DNA of 64,000 nt from Heligmosomoides polygyrus polygyrus (taxonomy: Eukaryota; Nematoda; Chromadorea; Rhabditida; Heligmosomidae): the NCBI GenBank assembly GCA_947396885.1, contig OX377203.1, forward strand, positions 21,517,253 through 21,581,252, in the 5' to 3' direction. The notes beneath the pieces were generated by a model. It worked only from the letters and a program-made list of their open reading frames with translations. It made no database searches and was not told the origin of the DNA. Of the stretch, positions 23,883-34,535 are shown piece after piece (the stretch's first letter is position 1; every line of letters starts with the position of its first letter). Made by a program: the position numbers and the translations under genes.

Positions 23883-26800
23883 AAATTCTAATCCTCTAGG
23901 CTGAACCAAGTACTCCATTTCTAGGCGAAGTCAAACAGCCGCTGTGGATGCGTTCTTCCAATACTATACCTTGCAGACGGATTTCGCGGCTTCACAGGGA
24001 GATCAGGAACTGTGCCCAATGCAAAGAAGTTATGACTTGAACCATGTTGAGCCTTAAACGTTTATTCGGCGCTTACCACCACTAGCCCTAACAAGGGAAT
24101 TACGGAGAAAGGGGAAAGGCTGAAGGATAAGCGATAAAGGTAATTAGATCCCTCCTGAAAGATGTTTGTAAGACACATGAACATCTACGAGATATCGTGG
24201 AGGCAATTTGATCAAGTATCCGGCATGCAGGGCGTGTGGTAGCGCAGTCGGAGGAGGCGAAGAATGTCACATTCACTCCGATTCAAGGTTTTGGTTAGGA
24301 TCTCCCACCGATACCAGCAAGCCTTCCCTCTCTCCGAGGTTGGTGAATTGGCGCCAGATTTGTCTGGGAAGAAAAAAAATACTGACTTGCCCATCAAGTG
24401 TCACCACAAGTCATTGCATTGGCCAAATATGCACTTAAATTGCTTCCGCGACATCCCACATAAGTGGAATGCATGGCGCATCCCGCAAAACGATTGACTA
24501 ACGCCGACCTTTGCCATCTATTCGGCACATAGAATGACTTGCGGTGGTCAGATGAAGGACGAGTTAGTTGGATACTGCGTTCGGTCACACAGCACCGGTG
24601 GTGTGACGGCGTACAGCATCGTAACCGGTAAGCAGAGAATTCGAGTACCGCGAGTTTTGATTGCAATAGAACATTGCTACAACAGCAGACAAGTCAGTGT
24701 TTTGTCCTTCGCAGACAAGTCTATTACCAATTCCTATACCAGAAGGGATGGAAGGCTTGGTTGACTTGGGCGGGACCCGAACCAACAACCTCAAATGGAA
24801 GTACATTCGGCGGCTGTTGCCACTTCTGACTGCGCGCCCAAGCTTTAGCATAGACAAAAGCCTATCGGATTCCTATGGGCTATCAGTGCACTGTAATCGT
24901 TGAATTCAAGGAAAGGACGATAACGAACTATACAGCAGAACCGCTCACCATGTCCAGTCTCCACAGATCATTGAAGGAAGCTGGTCCACTTGAATCGCCT
25001 TGCATCCGCCAGTCGGGCGCCTCTCCACCGAATGCATACATCGCACATTCCTCTTCGTGGTATGCCATGCTGTGCAAACCACGTGGAGCCATGCTGTCTT
25101 CGTCGTTACTGCTCGCAAATCGCGTCCTGAATAGTGCCTGTTTGGGTGGTAATTTTCTAAAACACCTCCTTCATACATTCGAAGACTTCGCATGAAAAAA
25201 CTTCAGTACAACTCTCATACTTTTAGGGGTTGGGTGGTTAAAGGAGCACTAAGAATAGATCACCACCAGGATTAAGCGACACCAGGACGTTTTGACGCGT
25301 CCCTAACATTCGCCTGTGACTAACTCGAAGGCACATTTCACAACTACTGAGAAAGAGTTTCACGAATAGCAGTAGATGAGAAAGCGACAGAATTTAGTGA
25401 CACGCTAACCACTGAAAACGGCCGCTCAAATGGACGCACAAATGAAACGTTCGAGAAGATGAAGCCTTTGTTCGAGGTTTACGCGGCAAATGACGCCTTC
25501 TCCGACTCCCCTTAAAGGCGCCGAAAATATAAAAATATGAATAAGAATAAGGATAAAGGTCGGCGTTATTCAATCCCTTTTGGAATGCGCCACGCATTCT
25601 ACTGGGATATCATGGAGGCGATTTGAATGCGTATTTGGCCATACAATGACTTGAGGTGATCGGCCGATGGAAAAGTCCGCGCCCTATCCTTCCCAGACAA
25701 ATCTGGTACCAATTCACCGACCCCGGAGGGATGGAAGGCTTGCTTGGCCTGGGCGGGAAATCCAAACCAGGAGCCTGGTACCGGGCGCATGTGACAGCCG
25801 GCGCCTCCTCCTCCGCTACAAGCGCCCAAAAATATGAATAAATTCATATAAAATGGAAAAATGCAAAGATGAATAAACATACAACTCTCTTAAAACGTAG
25901 AACAAAAGGCTAAAGCAGCTATTGCCAAACCAACGCAGAAAAATGTCACGAAAAACCCGAACGATCAAAACTAAGAAATGTGAAATACCACTTGAAATCG
26001 CGACGTGACTGGACTTCCCGATCGATTCTACGACACTCGTCTTCGCACAGCGACGAAAACGACGGGATTGCTTTGGCGACATTTTGAAGGTCTGGGTACC
26101 TGGAACGAAAGGGATGAAGGAAGGAATATCAGAGAAGCAACTTTACAAAGCACTGAATAAACAACGCAAATATGACAGCTCAGTTTACTACTTCACTCAC
26201 AGCCTGCATAATTATAACCAATTTTCGAAGGAAACAAGGAGGTTCGCTGCATAACGAACGCTCATACTGCTGCCATAGCTCCTGCGATGAACGCATTCTC
26301 AAGGAATCTCCAGAACTTCCATGAGAGACCTTAACAGTCCATGCCAAAGGATCTACCCCTACATCTTTGGATCGAATCGAATGAATTCTAATGAATAATA
26401 AAATAAATTCAAGTATTCGAATATTCGATGCGATGAAACCCCAATAATAATCGATCGAAATTAGACGCTTTGGTAAGAAAATGATATTCGGACACTCGAG
26501 AATTCGACATTTCAAAAATCGAGTAACATTCAATGATTCAGAATTCGATATTTTGAAAACCCAAAATATTGGGTTATTCGAAAATGCAACTTTTCCGAAG
26601 GATATAGGTATAATTTATCCTAGTAGCAGAAAGGTACAACTAAAAAGCAAGACAAATACGAAAAGTGTATAATAGGCTTAGAATAGCCAAGAAAAAGTCC
26701 TCGCTACTGTTACTGTTATGTTACTTGAATGTGTTGTTCTTGGAAAATAGTTTTCATTCAACTTCGCTGCCATTATCAACCAAACAGAGTGAATTGCCTC

Positions 26801-29262
26801 CCCTTTCGCCGCTAGGGTGGATCCTCAGAATGCTACACTCTGCCTCAATATTCTCATACTGACTTGATGCTCTCCATGCTGAAGAAAAGTCAATCTAGAT
26901 CCCTCACGGACATGAAATGAGTGCCAGCGAGCGATGCTCACATCGCACCGGCATGGCGTCTTAACACGGACAAACTGGATCAGGCACATCATGAAGTTCA
27001 TTCCCCTGACTCGTTCTGTGCATTTGTAAGCAATTTCTGCTCTAGATGCCTAGCTTTAACTGGAGGTTAAATTCCGGAAAGAATGCAAGTGTGGAAGAGC
27101 TGCAACCTCCGATAATCGTCTCCGGTGTCACGGCCATGTTCTCCGAGCGATGAGACCGTTGAGAAGATTGGCCTTAGCATAGATGTGATCGGAAAACGGC
27201 GTGTAATGCAGCCGAAGCATCGATGGCTTGACATGATGCACGTAGACTTGAAGAAAGCTGGTATCCATCCCAGTTAAGCGTTTGACCGCTTGAAGTGGAG
27301 TCAGTATACTCCAAAAGAGCGAGCCTAGCTGCTAAACGGGACAAACGCTGAAAAGGAAGAAGAAGAAAAAGAAGAAAGAAGGCATTACCCAGTGTGGGCG
27401 ACTGTTTCCGTCGATGGTTTCAGACCCTACTGGTTTTCTACTTGATCAAACGAACACAGAGGAAGTCAGCTGTCAGCTGCTAAGGCTGCCCACTGCTTCG
27501 CATGTAACACAACAACTCGCTACCATGATCCCAGGGTTCAATGGAAGGCGAACATAATTATAAAGAATTTGATTCCGAACAATTCCTAAGATGACCTAGT
27601 TTGTGGGACGAAGATTCGGCGCAAATAGGGTCGGAAGGGGAAGTCACCCCTATTCAGTGGTTGTACGCCTTGGTAAGAAGGAACGCGTATGTCCAGTTAC
27701 ATCAGAAAAAGCAAATAGGGCATGGTATAACATGGTGACCTCCCCTCCCTCTACGATCGTATTTGTGCCGACCATTCTTCTGCAAGAGGAGTCGAAAACA
27801 AATGTCAGTGGGTGTAGGCCTGGAGCGATAGATCAACCCCTGTTTTTCCAAAACTGGTAGCTTCACTCCAGTCTGAACATGGCCCCCTTCTAAGGTAAAA
27901 TGTATACGCAACTGCGGTTATTAGTCCGTTTTGAAAGTTTTTGTACTAATTCTGTTGAAGGGATGAAGAAGGAAATTGGATTCCCGCTCTAAACTTGCAC
28001 GACCAAGTGTCCTAAGATCATAGTAAGAACGACAATTTTGGTATTAACGAGGAAGGCCAAGGAGATGACCGTGGAGTTTCTCAAAGCGACCTATATAGGG
28101 TTGTAGGGCGTTGCCTGGGAAGCAGCGTAGTGGATTCCAAATTTCCTGCGGACCTCTGGGTTGGTCAAAAATGGCAAAAAACTGTACCGCTTCAGTGCTG
28201 ACCGATAACGCAAAACCGACGCCTGGAATACCCTTGTCGTGCTCAGAAATGATCCTGCAAAGGGTTTGGAGCTTCAGTCATTGCTAGAACGCGGGATTTG
28301 ATAAATTCCTAGTAGAAGAGAGAAGGCGCATTCACAGGAGGCGTTCACCAGCGGGCCCCCAGCACCATTACAAAGGGATCACACATGGATTGAATCAAAC
28401 GAAGGCTTCCCCCCCCCCACAAAATAAACATGGTTTAGTGGCCAGCGGCGTATCTCTAATCGACGAAGGCTAGCTTGTCTCACATCCCACAAGAGGTTAA
28501 CAAGTAGTTGAAACGCGATCAATGAACCCTGCCGAGGCCAAAATGCACTCTACATTGATAAAAGTGCAAAAACCACCACTAGCAATGCACAGACCCCACC
28601 CCCGGAACCGATCCCTTGACCACCCTTCCGCAAGTCCCCCGCGCTACTCACTCAGCCATCCATTCGCTGGGGCCTGCTGGTGAACGCTACCCGTGAATGC
28701 GTTTTCTCGCTTCTACAATTTACCACATCCCGCCTTCCAGCAATGATTGAAGCTCCACACCTTTTGCAGGATCATTTATGAGAACGACAAGGGTGTTCCA
28801 GGCGTCAGCTTTGCGTTATCGGTCAGCACTGAAGCGGTTCAGTTTTTTGCCATTTTTGACCTACCCCTAGGTCCGCAGGAAATTTGGAAACAACTATGGT
28901 GCTTCCCAGACAACGCCGTATAACCCTATATATTGACATTCCTCGTAAGCAGGTCTATATATACATCACCCCACTTTTTTGGAAACGATGAGACGTTCGC
29001 GTAAGAAGAGGCCTAATTCTTTTTCCATAATGTTTACAATGCTGCTCAACTAAGATAAAGATGTAGTATAAAACGCTTCTACGGCGAAAACAGAATCAAA
29101 CCGATATCTATGCAGTCTATCATGGAAGAACAACCACAATCGAAAAAAACAACAACATCGCGACGCATTAAAAACCGGATTTTAATTGTACCTTAAGAAC
29201 CGGAGCACTCGACGGATGGCAGTCGTTGGTAGGCTTAACGCGTCGAATACGTCTTCACCCAT
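12593..29262 (-). CDS. FBXO42: F-box/Kelch protein, FBXO42-like
   Basis: FBXO42 (JFK) is a substrate adaptor of an SCF ubiquitin ligase: the F-box binds Skp1 and Kelch blades bind the substrate. Proposed exons: 29192-29262, 25989-26099, 24949-25126, 22058-22141, 21549-21656, 20125-20297, 19325-19360, 19170-19250, 18515-18593, 18319-18453, 17295-17411, 16918-17012, 12708-12941 and a short terminal exon 12593-12650. The first two encode the F-box (LPTTAIRRVLRFLRYPDLQN). Kelch blades follow: APRGLHSMAYHEEECAMYAF, FNDLWRLDMTSLKWS, GELLLYGG, NDGPPLAGHASCMHGDLF and SLIVLREGCLLATGEN. The exon at 12708 carries GGPPETRKYCLVAARGEVVV, matching the separated last blade of vertebrate FBXO42. The human serine/proline-rich linker is replaced by a charged segment (LEAEMARREQVRRYCREN). 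The acceptor of exon 12 and the terminal exon are less certain. Introns carry many transposons. Confidence 0.82.
13206..13487 (-). other. Open frame with good acceptor, homologous to 11707-12084
   Basis: After the acceptor caaatttcag (minus strand) a frame begins MKYYSTRPDVLLSPNLPSRN and continues through SFRRMVAFTAEIPLGADFDP. It is not part of the FBXO42 reading frame as modelled. It shares a pattern with the frame at 11707-12084. Function unknown. Confidence 0.35.
13573..13710 (-). other. Small open frame in an FBXO42 intron
   Basis: A complete 45-codon frame starts MDLVTISVTLDPQANSQRTT and ends with a leucine-rich, charged helix. A donor-like gtgagt lies near its end. No family was recognised. 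It may belong to the same unit as the open frame at 13206-13487. Confidence 0.25.
13868..15322. repeat. Inverted duplication, about 480-bp arms and 460-bp spacer
   Basis: Left arm 13868-14355 and right arm about 14810-15322 are inverted copies: both begin CCAGGGAATGtCTTC-type sequence at the outer edge and end with CCAGCACCCCAA at the inner edge. Both arms keep partly open frames (for example GTTTGTTCCACGTGGATGCT on the left) with indels between them. No target duplication was found. It lies in the large FBXO42 intron. Confidence 0.75.
15990..16360. repeat. Partial copy of the unclassified inverted-repeat element
   Basis: Contains ttttttgttcaagaaaaatttggtataactttctttg and ends with acgttggacgtgaaaatg, the internal and terminal blocks of the family described at 2541-3287. 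Confidence 0.45.
16420..16732 (-). mobile_element. tRNA-derived SINE interrupted by an AAAT microsatellite
   Basis: The tail and body (gggataaaggataaatgccggcgttattcaattcc) start the copy. It then has an (AAAT)n tract at about 16527-16593 and resumes with the aactcagtgttttaccatttcc-like core, ending at ggttggcc. Box A and B sequence is largely lost. Confidence 0.55.
18729..19019. mobile_element. MITE with 42-bp terminal inverted repeats
   Basis: The left end CTATTCTAGTCGGAGGAGGC and the complement of the right end CTATCCTAGTCGGAGGGGGC continue to a shared AAATTATGCAAC. No coding frame. A short related end (cccctccgactaggatag) recurs at 53121-53139. It lies in an FBXO42 intron. Confidence 0.7.
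20690..21470. repeat. Diverged copy of the unclassified inverted-repeat element (tentative)
   Basis: Shared blocks include the ccacaagagaccgcgctttgctc segment and the gattgatttgaaag-type end, in the same order as copy A. Ends are too diverged to place. Confidence 0.3.
22395..22832 (+). pseudogene. RTE-type LINE 3' end (C-terminus of endonuclease-reverse transcriptase)
   Basis: An open frame 22405-22815 encodes MYGAECWPATKEVETRLSVM, later RLRWYGHVLRGKE and KRPRGRPKQRWSDTL, the typical tail after the reverse transcriptase domain in RTE-like LINEs. The element ends with cgctgaagaataagaagaag. The rest is missing (5' truncation). It lies in an FBXO42 intron, antisense to the gene. Confidence 0.85.
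22890..23075. repeat. Two-copy GC-rich direct repeat
   Basis: The block gtgt(a/g)gaaactgcttt(t/c)gtcgcccagg followed by ggg(t/c)(c/t)tgcgctcttcgagc occurs twice, about 112 bp apart, with variable sequence between. No gene seen. Confidence 0.6.
23160..23245 (-). repeat. Second tRNA-like repeat (fragment)
   Basis: On the minus strand TGGTGCAGTGGG matches the box A consensus and is followed about 45 bp later by GGTTCGGTTTTC, a weak box B. It differs from the main SINE, so it may be another SINE family or an old tRNA pseudogene. Confidence 0.35.
23842..23884. repeat. (AAAT)n microsatellite
   Basis: About ten uninterrupted taaa units follow gtgcaa. Similar tracts occur at 16527-16593 and 41494-41512. 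Confidence 0.95.
24118..24220 (-). mobile_element. tRNA-derived SINE, truncated
   Basis: Shows the tail (gaaggataagcgataaagg) and the block gatatcgtggaggcaatttg only. It is followed directly by an oppositely oriented copy. Confidence 0.5.
24229..24512 (+). mobile_element. tRNA-derived SINE
   Basis: Plus-strand copy with box A (TAGCGCAGTCGG), the ggtgaattggcgccagatttg core and the catcccgcaaaacgattgac 3' block. Confidence 0.75.
24528..24843 (-). mobile_element. tRNA-derived SINE with an internal 130-bp insertion
   Basis: The minus-strand core starts at agaatgacttgcggtggtca, is interrupted by about 130 bp (24555-24690), and resumes with aagtcagtgttttgtccttc and the ggatggaaggcttggttgac block. 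It ends at ctgcgcgccc. Confidence 0.6.
25545..25827 (-). mobile_element. tRNA-derived SINE with 14-bp target duplication
   Basis: Full-length minus-strand copy. The perfect duplication AAAAATATGAATAA at 25531-25544 and 25828-25841 marks a young, cleanly bounded insertion between FBXO42 exons 2 and 3. Confidence 0.88.
26388..26600. repeat. TTCGAA/ATTCGA-rich block
   Basis: Dense variants of attcgaatattcga and gaattcga occur over about 200 bp. Similar blocks occur at 43515-43640 and 46470-46640. Origin unknown. Confidence 0.5.
27060..27388 (+). pseudogene. RTE-type LINE 3' relic
   Basis: Degraded copy of the 22395-22832 sequence: gattggccttagcatagatg, gcagccgaagcatcgatggc and the end gacaaacgctgaaaaggaagaagaag align in order. 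Frameshifts and stops remove the reading frame. Confidence 0.75.
28092..28933. mobile_element. Foldback element, 265-bp arms
   Basis: Left arm 28092-28358 and right arm 28670-28933 are inverted copies with ends TATAGGGTTGTAGGGCGTTG and (complement) TATAGGGTTATACGGCGTTG. The spacer is about 310 bp and includes a C10 run. Arms look 85-90% alike. No protein seen. Lies in FBXO42 intron 1. Confidence 0.82.
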
Positions 29263-29275
29263 CCTGGAAACAACG
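29263..29275 (-). promoter_or_regulatory. Splice acceptor just before the FBXO42 start, likely trans-splice site
   Basis: The minus strand reads ttgtttccag then G then ATG. In nematodes an acceptor one base before the start codon, with no coding exon upstream, usually receives a spliced leader. The choice of this ATG rests on it and on the F-box that follows. Confidence 0.5.
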
Positions 29276-29903
29276 AATTTGAAAGCTGCAATAAAACTGG
29301 AGCCCTCCGCGAAAAGACAAGAACTCAAAATGTTTTTTGTTGAAGAGGTTGGTCAACAAACTTGCACTGCGACTGGGTCACGAGCGCGCAATTAGAGCAC
29401 ACTTTCTGCTCGAGCGGACTGGGTTGGCTGTGGGTAAAGGCGATTGCTTGAGTTCAAGTTAGGTGAGACTAATCTGAATCCATAAAAGGAGAAGAGGTAA
29501 GTGGAACCAAGCCTGACAGGACTGAGCGTGCGGTAGGGTGTTCTAATAGAACAAGACGGAATATTCTAATAGAACAGACGGTACAGGTTGGTACAGTTTG
29601 TACTCTAGCGACACTTTGGCTTCGTGACAGTGTGTATGTGGTCGAAAGTTGAAAGAAAATCGCCTTACGGAGAACTCTCAGTCTACTGAGTGCAAGCTTT
29701 GGTCGGGCCGACAGAGATTCAATCCGCACATTCGCGAACACATCCACGCACGCTGTGCATGAACATGCCGCTGACACAAAGAACGAGTCGACCCGACACA
29801 GCAGGAGCAAGGATCCCCTGCACCCCACCCGCCTCGCTGGGCAGGGCAAGGTCGCATTCGGTTCACGTTTCATTCCCCTATCCACCACTCGGAGACGCGC
29901 CAC

Positions 29904-31060
29904 GTGGCCATGAGACAAGCGGCCCGAGATCACTTTTGGCGAGAGCGCCCCAAGGAAGATCTGTGGGAGAGCATTCGCGCTCGATTTTTCGATCCATTCG
30001 ATTCTGTCCAACTGGATGCTGTCATCAAGGCCCTGCTCACAGAGGGTGTTCCTACTAGGTATTTCAGAGCGCTACGAGAGCTGTACTGCGGGTTCATGGC
30101 CAAGAACTCAGCATTCTAGGACGACGTCCTCGTCAACGTGAAGGCGGAGGTTCGGCAAGGGGATACCATATCCCCGAAGCTCTTCAGCTCCACCCTCGAA
30201 AACGTCATTCGCGAACTAGGATGGGAAGACCAGGGAGTGAAGGTCGACGGCCGGCAACTGCACCACCTTCGCTTCGCTGACGACGTCGTGCTCATAACAC
30301 TGAACATCAGCCAGGCGGAGCGAATGCTGGCCGACTTCGATCGTGTATATGGGAACGTTGGACTGCAGCTGAATCTTACGAAGACGATGTTCATGAGGAA
30401 CCAACAACTTTCTGATGCCCCATTCTCGCTCAACGGAACGAACATCTCCGAATGCTCCAGCTACGTGTATCTGGGTTCCGAAGTCAACATGGCCAACGAT
30501 CCAGCGCCACAGCTGGGCAGGAGGAGGAGAGCGGCTTGGGGAGCTTTCAAGAGCGTCGAAGAGTCGCGAAGAAGACGAAGAACGTCCGACTCCATGCCCA
30601 CCTATTCGACTCCACTGTTTTTTCTGCCCTGACATACGCCTCAGAGACCTGTGGGAAGGCCTCCAGAGTTCCGAGCTTCGCCGACGTTCGTAGATCAGAG
30701 ACGCTGTCGCATGGGCCAAGTCGTCGAAAATGAGGTGGGCCGTCCACGTAATGCGCATCGCACACAACCGGTGAAGAAAGCCGTCACTGGTTGGATTCTG
30801 CGGGATGTCAAGAGAGAGCCATGACGCTCATCGGCGCGTTGGTAGGATATCTTGTTGAAGGCCCTGAATGAACGATATGACGCTCTTCGTGTCCCTCGAG
30901 CGAGAAGGATCCATTGGAGCACTCTGGCGGACGACAGGGATGAATAGAGACGTTGCTGGCACCTCCTTGAGAAGCTCCACGGTCAACGAGGCGACAGGCG
31001 GTACAGCTGATACAGAATCGAAATTACTTCTAGACTGGGGGTCTAGTTCAGAGCTCTCTT
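29904..31060 (+). pseudogene. LINE reverse transcriptase relic, RTE-like, several frame breaks
   Basis: The plus-strand product begins near MRQAARDHFWRERPKEDLWE and has a TAG near 30117. It continues with VRQGDTISPKLFSSTLENVI, LHHLRFADDVVLIT (the FADD catalytic box) and GLQLNLTKTMFM. A frameshift near 30535 moves to KTKNVRLHAHLFDSTV, and decayed thumb and C-terminal segments run to about 31060. The N-terminal endonuclease and fingers are missing. Related fragments lie at 49400-49500 and 53960-54190 on the minus strand. Confidence 0.85.
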
Positions 31061-31482
31061 AAGTTGACAATTTGCTGATGTCAATTTCTATAATTCCGTC
31101 AAACGGCGCTGGTGGGATAATGGGCAGGCACACCTCAAAGCTTATAGCCTTCGTATCAACCATTCAAAGTCTGGAGCAAAAATGCCATTCAGCACCTTAA
31201 TATTTATTTTGCTTTTAAACCGGGGTGGACGTTCAGCGGCTAACGATTTAACGAATTTAGCGAATTAGCGGCATTTTTCATTAAAATCTGGCTTAACGAC
31301 TTGACGGAAGTTTTTAAATAAATTTTTTCTCATAGAGTTTATCACGTTTACCCGTAGTCTTCATAAATGTTGCAGGTCTCATCATCCTGATTAGAACTGT
31401 TCCTGAAATAAACCTTGAAATCAGCAAGAATATTCTGGTGTTTTCATGAATTTGTTTTGAATTTTTGGAATAAGGCATTTTG

Positions 31483-31773
31483 GGGCTCAGTGTAGCTCAG
31501 TCGTGGAAGGTGCCAGCGTGCGCGCGATACGAGGTTCCTGGTTCGAATTTCTCGCCCAGGCCAACCAAGCCTTCCGTCCCTCTGGTGTCGGAGAATTGGT
31601 ACCGGACTTGTCTGGGAAGGATGCGGCGCTGAGTTACCTCATCGGCTGGCCATCGAAAGTGATTGTGGCCAAATATGCATTCAAATCGCCTCCACGATAA
31701 CCCGTAGAAGTAGAATGCGTAGCACATCCCAAAAAGGATTGACTAACACCGTTCTTCATCGTTATCGTTTTAT
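31483..31773 (+). mobile_element. tRNA-derived SINE with the best-preserved box B
   Basis: Box A is TAGCTCAGTCGTGG (31493) and box B GGTTCGAATTT (31540), 47 bp apart as in a tRNA gene. The 5' GGGGC and later CGCCC can pair like an acceptor stem. The tail is degenerate (gttcttcatcgttatcg). Short repeats CATTTTGG lie at both ends. Confidence 0.85.
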
Positions 31774-31849
31774 TCATTTTGGAGCTAGAAATTTCTTCGC
31801 CGATCCTCCAAGCACCTCAACGAATCCGCAAAGATACTTCTCTATCCTA

Positions 31850-32030
31850 AGCGTAAGATGTGCCTACCCTCACCTGGCGCTGCCCAGAATACTTTCGCTC
31901 GCCACTTGGAAAAGTCGAGACAGAGAGAATGTTTTCGGCCGCTGGACGTATTTTGAACGATTTAAGAAAACGCTAATAACAAAAATTAGGAAAGTTGCTA
32001 TTCCTGAACGTTAACGCGTTGACGACGTGT
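31850..32030 (+). pseudogene. hAT transposase C-terminal (dimerisation) relic
   Basis: One plus-strand frame reads ERMFSAAGRILNDLRKR, then two stops, then LGKLLFLNVNAL. This matches the conserved hAT C-terminal dimerisation motif. Nothing upstream is recognisable. It shows an autonomous hAT element once existed that could have moved the element at 59801-61100. Confidence 0.65.
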
Positions 32031-32609
32031 CACATCTTCGACAGTGTGCGACTGTGTGACACGATCTCGGCAAAAAGCAAAAAAGGTTCCAGCTTTTCCT
32101 TTCTCGTAGAACAAGCACAGAAAACGGTCCGCAAAGAACTAGGAAAGGGAGAACTCCGGGTTTTGCCTAATCGTACATTTTAAGATGCCCTGTCGATGAG
32201 CATCATGATAATGATAATTCCACAGCTATTCTTATTCTACACCTTGTAGGTAACTTGTTGCTGAAGGCTTGTTTATGTATCTGCGTTTGCTGATGTTGAA
32301 TTGTTTATTTTACATTGCTTGACACACTCCATTCCATTAACTTTTGCTGTTAACCTCTTAAATTTGAAACGTGAAAGGTTTTCCTCAAGCCATGCGTTTT
32401 TGAAGAAACAGCGACGTGGACATCTGAATAAATTTGTTGGAGAGGCAGAACAAGCAATCAATATATATCAATCAATCAACAATCTAGCACTCAATCAAAA
32501 GTATGAGCTCTCCAACCGAAGCACGGCGAATCTCGAGTTCAGACATTTCATGGTAGACATTAACGTATTCAACAAGAACTAATGGATGAAATGTGACTTC
32601 ATGCTTGTT

Positions 32610-32850
32610 CTGCCTCTTCTTCTTCTTCTTCTTCTTCTTCAGCGTTTGTCCCGCTTCGTGGCGGGGTCCGCTATTCTGGTGTCACCTTTCCCGATCCAGC
32701 GCTAGATCAGGGTGGACACCAGCAACCTTCAAGTCCATATGTAACGTATCAGCCCATCGCTGCTTCGGGCGCCCTCTAGGCCGCTTTCCTATTACCTCGA
32801 AGTTGAGGCCTATCTTGCGGACGCTGTCTTCCTTGCGGAGACTGTCTTCG
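32610..32850 (-). pseudogene. RTE-type LINE 3' end, minus strand
   Basis: Begins with the (CTT)n complement of the RTE tail and cagcgtttgtcccgc, then the complement of the C-terminal segment seen at 22395-22832, including ggtgtcacctttcccgatcc. It stops abruptly at about 32850. Confidence 0.8.
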
Positions 32851-32869
32851 TGGAAATAAAATTTCTTCT

Positions 32870-33665
32870 ATTTATACCAACGGAAAAATCTAAGCTGGAT
32901 GTCCCCGATGGATGCCGACATTACTGGAGAGACCTGCATGAAGCTCCGTCGTCGCAACCTCGGAGGCGGTTTGGAAGCGGTTCATTGGTGACAGTGGTCG
33001 ACTTTTTCAGCAGCGGAATGCTGAAGCTTAAGCTTCCATCGTGTTGCATGGACAGTATGTAGTGTCAAGGTGTAGTGGAGTCTAGCCATATGTCTTTCTT
33101 AAGAGGCAGAAGGCATTAGACACATGTTCCAGTGCAGGGCAGCGCGGCAGTCCATGTGTCCAGGTCGACCAAAAATTGGCTCCACCGCCACAACATTCAA
33201 GGAACGGACTGGCCGACCTGTTCTCCTGACAGCAACCCAAGAGAACATGTGTCTGATCGTGGTTCGACGAGTCTACGCGAATAACCGACAGTTCAATGAC
33301 GTGGTGGCAATGTTGATTACATGGGACACCAGCGAAGACAGAATAATCCAGAACCTTGTCAGTAGCTTGGATAATACGATGCATGATGTTATAAGAAATA
33401 ATGGTGGTCCGGTAGACTTTTGAGTTTAATAAAAAGTGTGTTTTTCACAAGTGGGTACATACTTTGAAACGCCAATTTTCAAATAATTTTCTTCAAAAAA
33501 GTCTGATTCTCGTGTGAGACAAACAAAATCTCTGAAAGTGAGTGGTTACCTATTCTCGACTACGAGGGATCTAGTGGAGCTAGTGCGGGCCTTCAGAAAT
33601 AAACGCGAAACGAGATATGTATGGGCAAGTTTTGGACTGGATACATACTTTTGAAACGCACTGTA
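32870..33665 (+). pseudogene. Tc1-like transposon relic, rearranged
   Basis: Plus-strand pieces: LDVPDGCRHYWRDLHEAP and FGSGSLV (catalytic core, 32890-33062). A later frame 33124-33423 joins a helix-turn-helix-like GRPVLLTATQEN to a C-terminal DRIIQNLVSSLDNTMHDVIR. The right end contains gatacatacttttgaaacgc with a related sequence near 33455. The order of pieces differs from an intact element. Confidence 0.65.
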
Positions 33666-33669
33666 CTAG

Positions 33670-34530
33670 CTGTGGAATCTTCTGAGAACAAGGTCTCAAG
33701 AACTTCGCGAAGTTCATTCATTGTCCAGTTATTTTAATTCTGGCAAATAGTGTGAAACGTCTCATAATCTTGGGAGATCAGCAGCGAATACAAGGTAGTC
33801 TATCTGGAGGATAGAGACTAGCTCAACTATTGAGTAGGAGGATAACGGTTTGGTCTATATTCTGTGACGTTTGTGACGGTAGGCTTCTCACTACATGCAT
33901 TCTTCGCTTTCGACTGATGGTGAAAGCAACACGCAAAAGTTATCGTGAGTTAGCCATGTTTGTCAAGACTTCATGGCTGCCTAGGAAACCAACGATAGGG
34001 ATTCTTTAGGTCTTTATGAAGTGCGCCAACATTGTTTTTAATGTGCATCTATAGGCTTCAGCCACACTCTAGCATGAGACAACCGTGGGCTGGAAGTGTC
34101 CATAGTCTCCAATCTCCCCGACCTTTGCAACGCTGCCCACGATGTACTGCCTCTCCTTATCGCTCACCTTATCAGAGGTCTTATTCCGGGCGACGAGGCT
34201 TCACTGCAACTATGCGCCGCGGAATCTGTTCCTTCTTCAGCCATCTGTCATTCGATTTGTTCGTTTTCCATTGCAGTACACTCGCGATAAGTGCACGTTG
34301 GATTAGGAGCACCTATATATCTACCTTAAGCTGGAAAGTTGTTCCATTCACCTTTGCACTTTTGTGAGATTATTACAGAATACCCGTACCCGAAGGACGT
34401 TACTAGCCCACATGCCAAATGAAAGCCATCTGACCCCTACTCACAGTCTCTTTGGTCCAATGGTCTTCTCGACCGATTCCTGTAAAATGAATTGGCGTCT
34501 GGAGGATAGTTTCTGGAATGGCTTCGTCTT
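33670..34530. other. No gene recognised
   Basis: Short frames only. No conserved motif, splice-supported exon or named repeat was seen up to the hammerhead-like motif at 34536. Confidence 0.4.
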
Positions 34531-34535
34531 ATTCT

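Noticed and set aside
27603..27860. 85-codon plus-strand frame as a gene
   Set aside because: No motif, no splice support, and a similarly long frame on the opposite strand.
31483..31560. Functional tRNA gene
   Set aside because: Box A and B are good, but the arms do not form a full cloverleaf and the sequence continues into the SINE body.
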